Source: CBDFKU01 sp965248975
Lineage (GTDB): Bacteria > Chloroflexota > Dehalococcoidia > Lucifugimonadales > JAGWBF01
Reading direction: 5' to 3'
Length of the DNA stretch: 64,000 nt
Assembly: GCA_965248975.1 (NCBI GenBank)
Contig: CBDFKU010000020.1
Coordinates: forward strand, 186,001-250,000
The notes under the pieces were generated by a model. That model saw only the letters and a program-made list of their open reading frames with translations. It was not told the origin of the DNA and searched no databases. Shown here piece after piece: positions 49,471 through 58,139 of the stretch (position 1 is its first letter; every line of letters begins with the position of its first letter). Made by a program: the position numbers and the translations under genes.

Positions 49471-49998
49471 TTGACGAACCAGCAGGAGAATCGCTACCGA
49501 GTCAGCCATGGTCTACAAGACCTGGCGTACAGCGATGAGATAACGCTCGTAGCGAAAAGTCATTCTGCGGACATGTCAAGGCGACGGGTCGTCGCCCATA
49601 ATTTGGGAGAGAGTACGGTCGACAAGAGATTTGGAGAGACCGAATTTGTTTGCGGAGAAAACATCTTAATGGTCCCGCGATCCAGGTCCATTACCACGGA
49701 CGAATCTGGCTCGGTGGTCATTAATAGGCGGGACGACATTCTTAAAATTGGAGCCGACCGACTCGCCGAGGAGCTCGTAAAGCGGTGGATCCAAAGCCCT
49801 GGACACGAAGAAAATATGCGGACCCCGCACTACGAGCTCGTGGGAGCGGGGGTCGATTACTCAGAAGATGACGAGAGACTGTACGCTACACACAATCTTT
49901 GTATCGTTCCCCGTAGCCCGGTACCAACTTCACTATCTGGCTGTGGACTAACTTGGCGGAGGGGGTGGGATTCGAACCCACGATACCCGGAGGTATAG
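49471..49998 (+). CDS. CAP/SCP-domain protein of lower GC, C-terminus reading into tRNA-Ser
   Basis: The frame from TTG 49471 gives 175 residues. SHGLQDLAYSDEITLVAKSHSADMSRRRVVAH, GENILMV, ELVKRWIQSPGHEENMRTPHYELVGAGVDY and LYATHNLC form a CAP (CRISP/antigen 5/PR-1, YkwD-like) domain; these are normally secreted, but no signal peptide is present. The last 18 residues (GLTWRRGWDSNPRYPEV) are the antisense of the tRNA gene and are not real domain. GC is near 50%, lower than neighbours. It is probably a truncated import, with uncertain start and end. Confidence 0.6.
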   Translation: MTNQQENRYRVSHGLQDLAYSDEITLVAKSHSADMSRRRVVAHNLGESTVDKRFGETEFVCGENILMVPRSRSITTDESGSVVINRRDDILKIGADRLAEELVKRWIQSPGHEENMRTPHYELVGAGVDYSEDDERLYATHNLCIVPRSPVPTSLSGCGLTWRRGWDSNPRYPEV

Positions 49999-50041
49999 CG
50001 GTTTTCAAGACCGCCGCCATAGACCGCTCGGCCACCCCTCC
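49954..50041 (-). tRNA. tRNA-Ser (anticodon UGA)
   Basis: On the minus strand acceptor GGAGGGG pairs with CCCCTCC. The anticodon arm is GCGGT-CTTGAAA-ACCGC (anticodon TGA), a long variable arm ACCTCCGGGTATCGT.. is of class II type, and the T-arm is GTGGG-TTCGAAT-CCCAC. Discriminator G and an encoded CCA (49954-49956). Confidence 0.96.
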
Positions 50042-50173
50042 GTTACGACACAGTCATTGGTGCTCTGCACTAAAACCATCTTAGCACAAGCCCGCGCCGA
50101 CGGGTCTTGGGCCGGTATCCTGGACGTCGGCGAGGCAATGTGCTGCAGCTGTCGGAAGGATGCCGTAGCAGGT

Positions 50174-50650
50174 TTAACTCTTGAATCGCTGATTGACCCA
50201 GCCCTGGTCAAAGGGGGTCATGAAGAAGGACTTGATCCTGGAGTGCTTGATCTTCCACTCGCCGTTGACTTTGACGTAGTCGTTGTCGTATCGCGCCGTG
50301 CCCCAATAGGCCCGATTGTCGTCGGCCTGGGTGTTGGGCTGTAGCAGGTACCAGATTGCCGTGGCTGTGTCCCCATTCACCTTGATCTGTGGGTTCATCA
50401 CCATGTGGACCGCGAAGGGGATGCTGACCGCGGCGGCGGAGAAGAACTTGTGAATCGCCTCCTTGCCCTCCACCTTGAGCCCCCGCCCGGGGGTGGTGGC
50501 TTCCCATACGCCGCCGTCGACGTATAGCGCAGTCATAAGGTCGGCGTCGCAGCCGTGGTCCAGGTTGAGGCAGTAGGTCGCCATGAGCTGCTTTATCGCT
50601 TCGATGTCCTCCAGATTCTTGATCCTGCTCTCCAGATCGCCGTTACTCAT
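50174..50650 (-). CDS. SnoaL-like / NTF2-like protein (SnoaL_4 type)
   Basis: 158 residues. IKNLEDIEAIKQLMATYCLNLDHGCDADLMTALYVDGGVWE is the common entry of SnoaL_4 proteins, including ring-hydroxylating dioxygenase beta-like and dehydratase relatives. GKEAIHKFF, AVHMVMNPQIKVNGDTATAIWYLL and YDNDYVKVNGEWKIKHSRI follow. A His-Asp pair in the pocket is plausible. Enzymatic role unproven. It lies downstream of an acyl-CoA-dehydrogenase-like gene on the same strand. Confidence 0.85.
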   Translation of the reverse strand: MSNGDLESRIKNLEDIEAIKQLMATYCLNLDHGCDADLMTALYVDGGVWEATTPGRGLKVEGKEAIHKFFSAAAVSIPFAVHMVMNPQIKVNGDTATAIWYLLQPNTQADDNRAYWGTARYDNDYVKVNGEWKIKHSRIKSFFMTPFDQGWVNQRFKS

Positions 50651-50741
50651 CGATACTCCTCCAAGGGTTCTTGAAAAAATTCGGTCCCCGAGTTAGTCAC
50701 GATCGGGCCAGGGACCATCTTACCATACCTGGACTCTTAGG

Positions 50742-51922
50742 TTAGAACTTGACCAGGGGGAACTGGGGCGGTAGGCCCAGACGGACCTGGCCGACGGTCT
50801 CGTAACGGTTCCGGGAGACGGCCACGTGCTGCTTGAGCACCTGTATGTCCCGGAAGTGCCGCTCCAGCGGGCTTCGTGTATAAAACCCGCTGGTGCCGGC
50901 CACGCCGTACATCAGGTCCACCACCTCCACCGAGCTTTCCCCGGCGTTGGCCGACGCCAGCAGCAGGTCGGCCTTGTCTTGCAATATGGGGTCCCGGCCA
51001 CGGCTAGCTCCCACACCCGGCCGATGGTCCCGTAGAGCAGCGCCCGGGCCGAGCTAATAGCACCCTCGGCTCGGGCCAGGGCCGCCTGCACCGACCCCTG
51101 CTCTCTCAGGGTGCTGGTCTGCCCCAGGGGCGTCTTTGAAGCGGCCAGTGCGGAGACTTCTTCCATGGCGTTGCGCGCCACCGCCAGCATCACAGTGGGG
51201 AAGGCCGCCGCCGCTATGCCCACCATGGGAAACCGGTACAGCGGCCCTCGGAAGTGGGAACCGGGCTCGAACTCGGGTACGTAGGGGTAGGTGCGGTGAC
51301 TCGGGACAAAGACATCCTCTACTACCACGTCATGGCTCCCGGTTCCCCTGATACCCATGACGGACCAGGTATCGATTATCTGGCACTCGCCCATGGGCAG
51401 ATATACGGCCACCACGCGGAGATCTCCGTTTGCTTCGTTGACAGGCTGGCCGTGCTCCATGACCATGGCGGTGGCTCCTAGCCAGTTCGCATCCTGACAG
51501 TTGCTCACGAAGGGTACCTGCCCCGCCACGCGATAGCCGGAATCGACGGGAGTCGCTTTCATCGGCGGGGCGCCGGACCCCGCGATTAGCGGATCGGCGC
51601 CGCTGCTGAAGATCTCAGAAACCCCCTCGTCGGGCATCCGCGCGCAGGCGAAGGCGTAGGCCGAGGGGTTTCCCAGGGTCCAGCCGGACGCGCTGTCGTA
51701 AGTGGACACCTCTTCCACGACACGGGCGAAGGTGCCAGAGTCCACCTCCAGGCCGCCCAGTGACCTGGGGGTCAACATACGCAGCAGGCCGGCTTCGATC
51801 ATTGCATCCAGCGCGGGCCGGGAGATGCGGCGGTTGTTCTCCGCTTCCTCACGATGGGCGCGGATCACAGGGGCGATTCGCCGTGAGGCGTCCATCAATC
51901 TGTCGTAAGAGCCGGTTTCCAA
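50742..51922 (-). pseudogene. Acyl-CoA dehydrogenase/flavin monooxygenase (HsaA-like) gene with a frameshift
   Basis: From TTG 51922 (GGGAGG 5 nt upstream): DASRRIAPVIRAHREEAENNRRISRPALDAMIEAGLLRML, GWTLGNPSAYAFACARM, VAGQVPFVSNCQDANWLGA and MGIRGTGSHDVVVEDVFVPSHRTY belong to the acyl-CoA dehydrogenase-like flavin hydroxylase group. Near 51003 one base is missing after VWELAV, and the conserved C-terminus (DKADLLLASANAGESSVEVVDLMY, GFYTRSPLERHFRDI) is in the next frame. Otherwise intact, about 393 residues. Confidence 0.82.
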
Positions 51923-52025
51923 AGGCACCTCCCTGGCCCTGAATATGATATCCAAGTGCCGGGTAGGGTGCAATTCCCGAATCCTTCAGGCCCCGACATT
52001 TGTCTCGCAACGAAGGGTTTCGGCG

Positions 52026-52054
52026 TGTACATGTGCGGGAGTTTGTACTATAAT
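52026..52054 (+). promoter_or_regulatory. Promoter of the ABC exporter operon
   Basis: TGTACA (52026-52031), a 17-bp spacer and TATAAT (52049-52054), with a leader of about 100 nt. Confidence 0.6.
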
Positions 52055-52158
52055 GAATAGCTTGACGATGGGATCACCGAACTGCTTTGCGGTGGAGTCC
52101 CTCATTTTTCCGGCAGTTGCGCTGCTCCTACCGGAAGTAGGCGGTTGTGCTCGCATAG

Positions 52159-53961
52159 ATGCGGATACTGCTCAGAATCACGGGGATCGCCTGGCACTAT
52201 AAAAAGCGCCTCATCCTCGCATACCTCACCATCTTCATAGCCGTTGGCTTCTCCCTCCTGGTACCCCAGATCGTGGGCGAGTTCATCGACCGGCTGGTCC
52301 TGTTCGAAGACGGAGAGTTCACCCCGTTAGAGGCAAGCCGGAGCACCCTGGTGCTGCTGGCCTTGGCCCTGCTGGGGGCCAGCCTCATGCGCGGACTCTT
52401 CGACTTCGCCCGCACCTATCTCACCGACTCCCTCTCCCAGAAGGTGGCCTATAACGTCCGCAATCAGATGTACGACAAGTTCCAGCACCTCAGCTTCGCC
52501 TTCCACGACAAAGAGCACACCGGAAACCTGATGTCCAAGGTGACCGCCGACGTGGAGAACGTGCGGCGGTTCATCATGCTGGGCCTGGTCCGCGGCCTCG
52601 AGGTACCGGTGAGGGTGATCGCCATCGTGTCGCTGATGGTCTACCTGAACTGGGAGCTGACCCTGATGAGCCTGGTGTTCGTACCTTTCCTGGTGGTCAA
52701 ATCCACCACGGTGGTATTGAGGCTGCGGCGCATGTGGCTGGGAGTCCAGGAGGTCATGGGCCAGCTGGCGACCATCATGCAGGAAAACCTGGCGGGAATT
52801 CACGTGGTTAAGGCCTTCGCCGCTGAGGAGCACGAAAAGGGTAAGTTCAAGCATAAGGCGGAGGAGCTCCGCCACGACTACTACGAGACCGAGAGGCTGC
52901 AGGGCATCAACGGCGCCTGGATGACGCTGTACTTCACCGTGGCCTTGGGCCTGATCATGTGGTACGGGGGATGGGAGATACTGAGAGGCGACCTGGGAGC
53001 TGGGGACTTCGCCATGTTCCTGCTCCTCATGAACCAGCTCACCTTCCCGATACGCATGGCCCCCCAGATCATCAGCAGCTACTCCCGGGCCCTATCCTCG
53101 GGCCAGCGGGTCTTCGACGTGCTGGATTCTCGGTCCGCGGTCCAGGAGAGGCCCGACGCCAGGGACATGGACCGGGCAGAAGGACACGTCCGCTTCGAGG
53201 GCGTTTCCTTCTCCTATGACGGCGCTTCTCCCGCCCTGAAGGGAGTGGACCTGTCGGTTCCCCCCGGGTCGGTGGTGGCCCTGCTGGGCGCCCCGGGAAG
53301 CGGCAAGAGCACCATCGTGAACCTCCTGCCCCGTTTCTACGAAGTCACCGATGGCCGGGTAACCATAGACGGCACGGATATTCGGGAATATACGCTGGCC
53401 TCCCTGCGGCGAAACGTGGGTATCGTGCAACAGGACGTCTACCTCTTCGGGGCCACCGTCAGGGACAACATCGCCTACGGCTCTCTGGATGCGTCTTTTG
53501 AACAGGTTGTCAATGCGGCGAAGGTGGCCCAGCTCCACGACCACATAATGAGCCTCCCCGGCGGCTACGACACCTGGGTGGAAGAGCGGGGCACTACCCT
53601 CTCCGGAGGGCAGAGGCAGCGTCTCTCCATCGCTCGGACCGTTATCTTGGACCCTCCCGTGCTGATCCTGGACGACTCCACCTCCAGCGTAGACGTGGAG
53701 ACGGAGCGCCAGATACACAAGGCCATGACCGAAGTGATGAAGGGTCGGACCACTTTCGTTATCGCTCACCGTCTCAGCACCGTTCGCCAGGCGGACCTGA
53801 TCCTGGTCCTGAAGGACGGACAGATCGTCGAGCGGGGCAGCCACCATGAGCTGATGGCCCTCCAGGGTATCTACCGCGAGATATACGACCTGCAGCTGAG
53901 GCCCCAGGAAGAGATAATGCTGGACCCTGCCCTGGCCGCCGACAAAGGAGGTGACAACTAG
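52159..53961 (+). CDS. ABC exporter half-transporter with degenerate catalytic site
   Basis: 600 residues: six transmembrane helices (first LILAYLTIFIAVGFSLLVPQIV) then an ATPase domain. Walker A is GAPGSGKST, the signature LSGGQRQRLS is canonical, but Walker B ends LILDDSTSS with Asp in place of the catalytic Glu. It therefore resembles the degenerate-site subunit of heterodimeric type IV exporters (BmrCD, TM287/288). No good Shine-Dalgarno is seen before ATG 52159. Its stop overlaps the start of the partner by 1 nt. Confidence 0.92.
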   Translation: MRILLRITGIAWHYKKRLILAYLTIFIAVGFSLLVPQIVGEFIDRLVLFEDGEFTPLEASRSTLVLLALALLGASLMRGLFDFARTYLTDSLSQKVAYNVRNQMYDKFQHLSFAFHDKEHTGNLMSKVTADVENVRRFIMLGLVRGLEVPVRVIAIVSLMVYLNWELTLMSLVFVPFLVVKSTTVVLRLRRMWLGVQEVMGQLATIMQENLAGIHVVKAFAAEEHEKGKFKHKAEELRHDYYETERLQGINGAWMTLYFTVALGLIMWYGGWEILRGDLGAGDFAMFLLLMNQLTFPIRMAPQIISSYSRALSSGQRVFDVLDSRSAVQERPDARDMDRAEGHVRFEGVSFSYDGASPALKGVDLSVPPGSVVALLGAPGSGKSTIVNLLPRFYEVTDGRVTIDGTDIREYTLASLRRNVGIVQQDVYLFGATVRDNIAYGSLDASFEQVVNAAKVAQLHDHIMSLPGGYDTWVEERGTTLSGGQRQRLSIARTVILDPPVLILDDSTSSVDVETERQIHKAMTEVMKGRTTFVIAHRLSTVRQADLILVLKDGQIVERGSHHELMALQGIYREIYDLQLRPQEEIMLDPALAADKGGDN

Positions 53962-55886
53962 TGCGCGGGGGAGGCGGCTTCGGGGGCGGCTTCGGCGGCC
54001 TGATGGGCGACATGAAGGGCCTCACGACCGGCGGCGTCCACTCGCCGAACATGGACAACCTGACCGACGAAGGTGTGGTGGGCAGCGTCTACGACCACCA
54101 GGTAGTCGCCCGTGTGGCAACCTATGTGCGCCCTTACAAGAAGGAAGCCATCATCGCCGGCACGGCCGTCCTTATCTACAGCATCGCCAACATCTCAATG
54201 CCGCTGTTCGTGCTGTACGGCATCGACTGGGCCATCAATAAGGGCGACGTGTGGCGTCTGCACGTGATCGGCCTCGCCTTCCTCGGGGTGACGCTGGCTT
54301 ACTTCGGGTCCATGTACGTCCAGTTCGTCTACATGCCCAGGGTCGCCCAGGGCATCCTGTACTCCTTACGGACCGGTATGTTCAACCGCCTTCAGGATTT
54401 ATCGCCGGCCTTCTTCCACCGTACCCCGGTGGGTCGAATCATGTCACGGGGCTCCAGCGACGTGATTCAGGTTACCGAGACCTTCGAGCTTTTGGTGCTG
54501 AGCTTCGCCGACATCCTCAGCCTGGTGGGCATCATAGTCCTCATGGTAGTGGTCTTGCCGCTGGTGGGCGAGGGCGACTGGCGACTGGGCCTCATCAGCT
54601 TGAGCGTAGTACCCCTCCTTTTCGGCATCCTAATGTATTGGCAGCGGTTCGCCCGCCGCTCCTTCATGCGCATACGCCGGGCCATCGCCATGGTGAACGG
54701 CGAGTACAACCAGAACATCACCGGCGTCAGGGTTGTGGAGAGCCTCAACCGCCAGGACGAGAATCTGAGGCACTTCGACGAGCTGAACTACGAGCACCTC
54801 GACGCCAACATGCAGGCCAGCCGGTTCTCGGGCGGGCTGCAGCCGGTGGTGGAGCTGCTTATCGGCTTCTCCTTCGGGGTAATTATAGTTCTGGGCGGCA
54901 CCATGGCGGTGAACGGCGACCTGCAATGGGGGGTATTGGTTGCCTTCCCCCTGTGGATTCAGCGTTTCTTCGAGCCCATCCGCCACCTGACCATGCAGTA
55001 CACTCAGCTACAGCGGGGCATGGCCGCCGGGTCCCGCATATTCGAGGTGATCGACCTCAAACCGGAGGTGGCCGACGCACCCAACGCCCCGGACATGCCC
55101 CCAATACGGGGCGAGGTCCGCTACGAAAACGTCGGCTTTCACTACGTCACTGGCGTCGAGGTCCTAGAGGACGTCAACCTTCACTTCAACCCCGGGGAAA
55201 CGATAGCCTTGGTGGGCGCCACGGGCGCAGGAAAGAGCACCTTCGTGACTCTGCTGAGCAGGTTCGCCGACGTGACCAATGGCAGGATCACCGTCGACAG
55301 CTACGACATCCGGCGGGTCACCCGTCAGTCCCTGGTTAGCCAGATGAGCATGGTCCTACAAGAGCCCTACCTTTTCTCTGGCACGGTGAAAGAGAACATC
55401 CGTTACTGCCATGAAGACGCCAGCGACGAAGAGGTTGTGGCCGCCGCCAAGGCAGTCGGCGCCCACGAGTTCATCATGGCCTTGGAGAAAGGCTACGACA
55501 CCGTGCTGGCGGAGCGGGGTACCAACCTGAGCGTGGGACAGCGCCAGCTCCTCAGCTTCGCCCGGGCTATCGTCGGCGATCCCCAAATACTCATACTGGA
55601 CGAGGCCACCGCCAATATCGATACCCATACCGAGATACTGATCCAGAACGCCCTGAGACGTATCCTGGAGGGTCGAACCTCCATCGTCATCGCCCACCGC
55701 CTGTCCACCATACGCAACGCCGACAAGATTGTGGTCCTGGACCACGGGCGTGTCGTGGAGGTCGGCCGGCACAGTGAGCTCATCGAGCGCAAAGGCGCCT
55801 ACGCCCGTCTGTACGCCATCAACTACGGTCTGGACGAAGGCGTTCCCCGAGGCGAAGGCGCCCCGGCCCACGGCGACGCCGGGTAA
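53961..55886 (+). CDS. ABC exporter half-transporter, catalytic partner
   Basis: 641 residues from GTG 53961 (AAAGGAGGTGA upstream). A glycine-rich N-terminus (RGGGGFGGGFGGLMG) precedes six membrane helices. Walker A is GATGAGKST, Walker B LILDEATAN keeps Glu, but the signature is LSVGQRQLLS. Together with the preceding subunit this makes one complete site (this Walker A/B with the partner LSGGQ) and one degenerate site, the textbook arrangement of a heterodimeric multidrug or lipid exporter. Substrate unknown. Confidence 0.93.
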   Translation: MRGGGGFGGGFGGLMGDMKGLTTGGVHSPNMDNLTDEGVVGSVYDHQVVARVATYVRPYKKEAIIAGTAVLIYSIANISMPLFVLYGIDWAINKGDVWRLHVIGLAFLGVTLAYFGSMYVQFVYMPRVAQGILYSLRTGMFNRLQDLSPAFFHRTPVGRIMSRGSSDVIQVTETFELLVLSFADILSLVGIIVLMVVVLPLVGEGDWRLGLISLSVVPLLFGILMYWQRFARRSFMRIRRAIAMVNGEYNQNITGVRVVESLNRQDENLRHFDELNYEHLDANMQASRFSGGLQPVVELLIGFSFGVIIVLGGTMAVNGDLQWGVLVAFPLWIQRFFEPIRHLTMQYTQLQRGMAAGSRIFEVIDLKPEVADAPNAPDMPPIRGEVRYENVGFHYVTGVEVLEDVNLHFNPGETIALVGATGAGKSTFVTLLSRFADVTNGRITVDSYDIRRVTRQSLVSQMSMVLQEPYLFSGTVKENIRYCHEDASDEEVVAAAKAVGAHEFIMALEKGYDTVLAERGTNLSVGQRQLLSFARAIVGDPQILILDEATANIDTHTEILIQNALRRILEGRTSIVIAHRLSTIRNADKIVVLDHGRVVEVGRHSELIERKGAYARLYAINYGLDEGVPRGEGAPAHGDAG

Positions 55887-55932
55887 TAGCCCGACGCCCT
55901 ATGACCTTCTTTGGCTGAAGACGGGAAAACCC

Positions 55933-56261
55933 GTGGAGCAGGTGGAACCTTTCGACGGAATCCTATTAAGAGAAGCCTTGGACTCTGGACGCTTTGAGTG
56001 GCGTCAGCACGTGCTCCAGAGACTGTCTGAGAGACGGATCCTACAAGACGGAGTTTTGAGAATATTGTCCTCCGGCGCATTCATAGAGACATATCCCGGG
56101 GACAGACCATATCCCAGTGCATTATATTTAGGTTGGGATGAAGATAGGCCTATACACGTCGTCGCCTCTCTTGACGGGCGGAACCGTGGGGTTACATCGT
56201 TACCGTATATGAGCCCGACCTAGACCACTTCGAGCCGGACTACCGAACCAGGAGAGAATGA
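55933..56261 (+). pseudogene. DUF4258 (MqsR/RelE-like toxin) gene with a frameshift
   Basis: EPFDGILLREALDSGRFEWRQHVLQRLSERRI, VLRILSSGAFIETYPGDRPYPSALYLGW and PIHVVASLDGRN are a DUF4258 domain. Near 56185-56190 one base is lost, and the expected end GYIVTVYEPDLDHFEPDYRTRRE lies in the next frame, with stop TGA 56259-56261. That stop overlaps the next ATG (ATGA). Starts at 55933 (GTG) or 55942 (GTG). Paired with a YgiT-type protein it would be a toxin-antitoxin-like module with an inactivated toxin, unless the indel is an artefact. Confidence 0.72.
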
Positions 56262-56512
56262 CCGTGAACGTGGAAAGTGAGAAGAGTCGCTGTCCGCTCT
56301 GCGGAGGACACAAAACTACAGGCAACACCACCCATACCGCCGACTTGGGCTCAGGCCTCGTGGTAGTGCGGAACGTTCCAGCGGTAATGTGTTCCCAGTG
56401 CGGTGAAGCTTGGATCGATCCGGAAACCGCCAGGCGCCTTGAAAGAGTGGTCGAGGAGGCTCGTCAAAAGCATCACCAAGTTCAGATAGTTGGCATGGAG
56501 CAGATATCTTGA
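56258..56512 (+). CDS. YgiT-type zinc-finger (MqsA-like antitoxin) protein
   Basis: 84 residues. CPLCGG and CSQCGEAW give the two Cys pairs of the YgiT/MqsA zinc finger, followed by IDPETARRLERVVEEARQKH. The helix-turn-helix of full MqsA is absent. ATG 56258 overlaps the DUF4258 stop (ATGA), and its own stop TGA overlaps the gcvT TTG start (TTGA). The gene is thus translationally wedged between a toxin-like gene and the glycine cleavage genes. Confidence 0.85.
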   Translation: MTVNVESEKSRCPLCGGHKTTGNTTHTADLGSGLVVVRNVPAVMCSQCGEAWIDPETARRLERVVEEARQKHHQVQIVGMEQIS

Positions 56513-57600
56513 CCCAGAAGCTAAACCACACCCCACTCCACGACGCTCACGTTTCCCTTAGCGCCCGCATGGTCCCCTTCGCCGGATGGGACATGCCCGT
56601 ACAGTACGGAGGCATCCTGGCCGAGACCAGGGCCGTCCGCGGCGGGTCAGGGCTTTTCGACGTCTCTCACATGGGCAGGCTTTACATCTCCGGGGCCGAC
56701 GCCCGGGCCTTCATGGACTGGGTGCTCACCGCCAATGCGTCGGACCTTCGACAAGGCCGGGCCCGCTATGCCATGCTCTGCAACGAGCAGGGCGGGATCA
56801 TCGACGACACCGTCTTCTACCGCCGGGACGAGGACCGCTACCTGCTGATATGCAACGCCGGCAACCACCACAAGGTGGTCCGGTGGCTTCAGGGATGGGT
56901 CCGCGATAGGTTCCCCCGGTGCTCCATAGAGGACGTAACCCGGGCCACGGCCATGATCGCCTTCCAGGGGCCAGCGACTCCCGATATCCTCGACGGTCTC
57001 GCCGACGTCGCCCCCTCGAGCCTACGTCCCTTCTCGTCCATGGAGGGGAACGTCGCATCAACCCGAGCCCTGGTCGCCCGCACGGGATATACCGGGGAAG
57101 ACGGCTTCGAGCTCATCGTCGCGGCGGCCGACGCCTCCCACGTCTGGCGTGTCCTGAAGGGCAGGGGCGCCGTGCCCTGCGGCCTGGGCGCCAGGGACGT
57201 GCTGCGCCTGGAGGCTGGACTGGCCCTGCACGGCAACGACATCGATCCCTCCACAACCCCTCTTGAGGCGGGGCTTGAGCGCTTCGTCAGGCTGGACAAG
57301 GAGTTCGTGGGCGTAGACGCGCTGCGCCGCCAGAAAGAGGAAGGCCCCAAGAACAAGCTGGTGGGCATGGTGCTGGATGGGAGAAGCATCGCCAGGCACG
57401 ATTACCCTATCTTCGCCGGTGATGCCCAGGCGGGCAGGGTGACCAGTGGCACCCACTCCCCTACCCTTGACAGGAGTATCGGCATGGGCTATGTTTTGGG
57501 AGAATTTTCGGACCCGGGGCAGCAGTTGCAGGTAGACATCCGGGGTAGAGTTGCCGAGGCCGAGGTCGTACCCTTACCCTTTTACACCAGGAAGTCGTGA
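56509..57600 (+). CDS. gcvT: Aminomethyltransferase, glycine cleavage T protein
   Basis: 363 residues from TTG 56509 (GGAG 8 nt upstream). TPLHDAHVSLSARMVPFAGWDMPVQYGGI, LFDVSHMGRLYISGADA, YLLICNAGNHHKVVRWL, ARTGYTGEDGFELIV and GARDVLRLEAGLALHGNDI are GcvT signatures, with the folate-binding Asp in the NDID region. It transfers the methylene of the H-protein aminomethyl group to tetrahydrofolate. First gene of gcvT-H-PA-PB. Confidence 0.95.
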   Translation: MTQKLNHTPLHDAHVSLSARMVPFAGWDMPVQYGGILAETRAVRGGSGLFDVSHMGRLYISGADARAFMDWVLTANASDLRQGRARYAMLCNEQGGIIDDTVFYRRDEDRYLLICNAGNHHKVVRWLQGWVRDRFPRCSIEDVTRATAMIAFQGPATPDILDGLADVAPSSLRPFSSMEGNVASTRALVARTGYTGEDGFELIVAAADASHVWRVLKGRGAVPCGLGARDVLRLEAGLALHGNDIDPSTTPLEAGLERFVRLDKEFVGVDALRRQKEEGPKNKLVGMVLDGRSIARHDYPIFAGDAQAGRVTSGTHSPTLDRSIGMGYVLGEFSDPGQQLQVDIRGRVAEAEVVPLPFYTRKS

Positions 57601-57601
57601 G

Positions 57602-57991
57602 ATGACGCCCAGCGATCGAAGGTACTCTAAAGAGCATGAGTGGATCAAGCCGGAAGACGGCTCCCAGGGGCTGATGGGCATTACCGACTTCGCCCAGGAC
57701 CAGCTGGGGGATGTGGTGTATCTGGACCTACCGCAGGTAGGGACCCGCCTTGAGCACATGGCGAAGTTGGGTGAAGTGGAGTCGGTCAAGGCTGTCTCGG
57801 ACATCTTCTCGCCGGTGACCGGGGTTGTGGTGGAGATCAACCAGGATGCCGTCGACCACCCAGAAGTGATCAACGAGGATCCTTATGGTAAGGGCTGGCT
57901 TCTACGGGTCGACCTCCAGGATCTCGCGGAGTTAGACGGCCTGTTGACGGCGGAGCAGTACGACGCTTTCTTGAAAGAGACAGCCCACTAG
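57602..57991 (+). CDS. gcvH: Glycine cleavage H protein
   Basis: 129 residues. YSKEHEWIKPEDG, GITDFAQDQLGDVVYLDLPQVG and GEVESVKAVSDIFSP with lipoyl Lys K63; GWLLRVDL near the end. It carries the aminomethyl intermediate between P, T and L proteins. ATG 57602 starts one base after the gcvT stop. The lipoylation genes and gcvL are not in the window. Confidence 0.96.
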   Translation: MTPSDRRYSKEHEWIKPEDGSQGLMGITDFAQDQLGDVVYLDLPQVGTRLEHMAKLGEVESVKAVSDIFSPVTGVVVEINQDAVDHPEVINEDPYGKGWLLRVDLQDLAELDGLLTAEQYDAFLKETAH

Positions 57992-58139
57992 CGCTCCAGC
58001 GGCCGGACTTCCCTCCTGAGAAGAGTGGGCGGTCACCAGGGGGAGTCGGGCTAGCTTTCGCTCCCAACGTTCCCCATTAGCTCTCAGGGGCGGCAGCCCC
58101 GGGTCGAATCACCGGTCACTACAAGGAAGCAGGCAGGTG

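Noticed and set aside
49945..49998. C-terminal residues WRRGWDSNPRYPEV as part of the CAP protein
   Set aside because: This is the well-known translation of the antisense tRNA T-arm region, not protein-coding sequence.
29280..51010. Further selenocysteine or programmed-frameshift candidates among the broken genes
   Set aside because: The breaks in SRAP, nitroreductase, dockerin/LRR and the dehydrogenase-like gene are changes of frame, not in-frame TGA codons at Cys positions, and no slippery-site plus structure was seen.
55887..56510. Glycine riboswitch upstream of gcvT
   Set aside because: The upstream space is filled by the DUF4258/YgiT pair, and no tandem glycine aptamer core is visible.
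57992..58139. Terminator or regulatory RNA between gcvH and gcvPA
   Set aside because: No T-run after a hairpin and no known aptamer pattern; probably a plain spacer.
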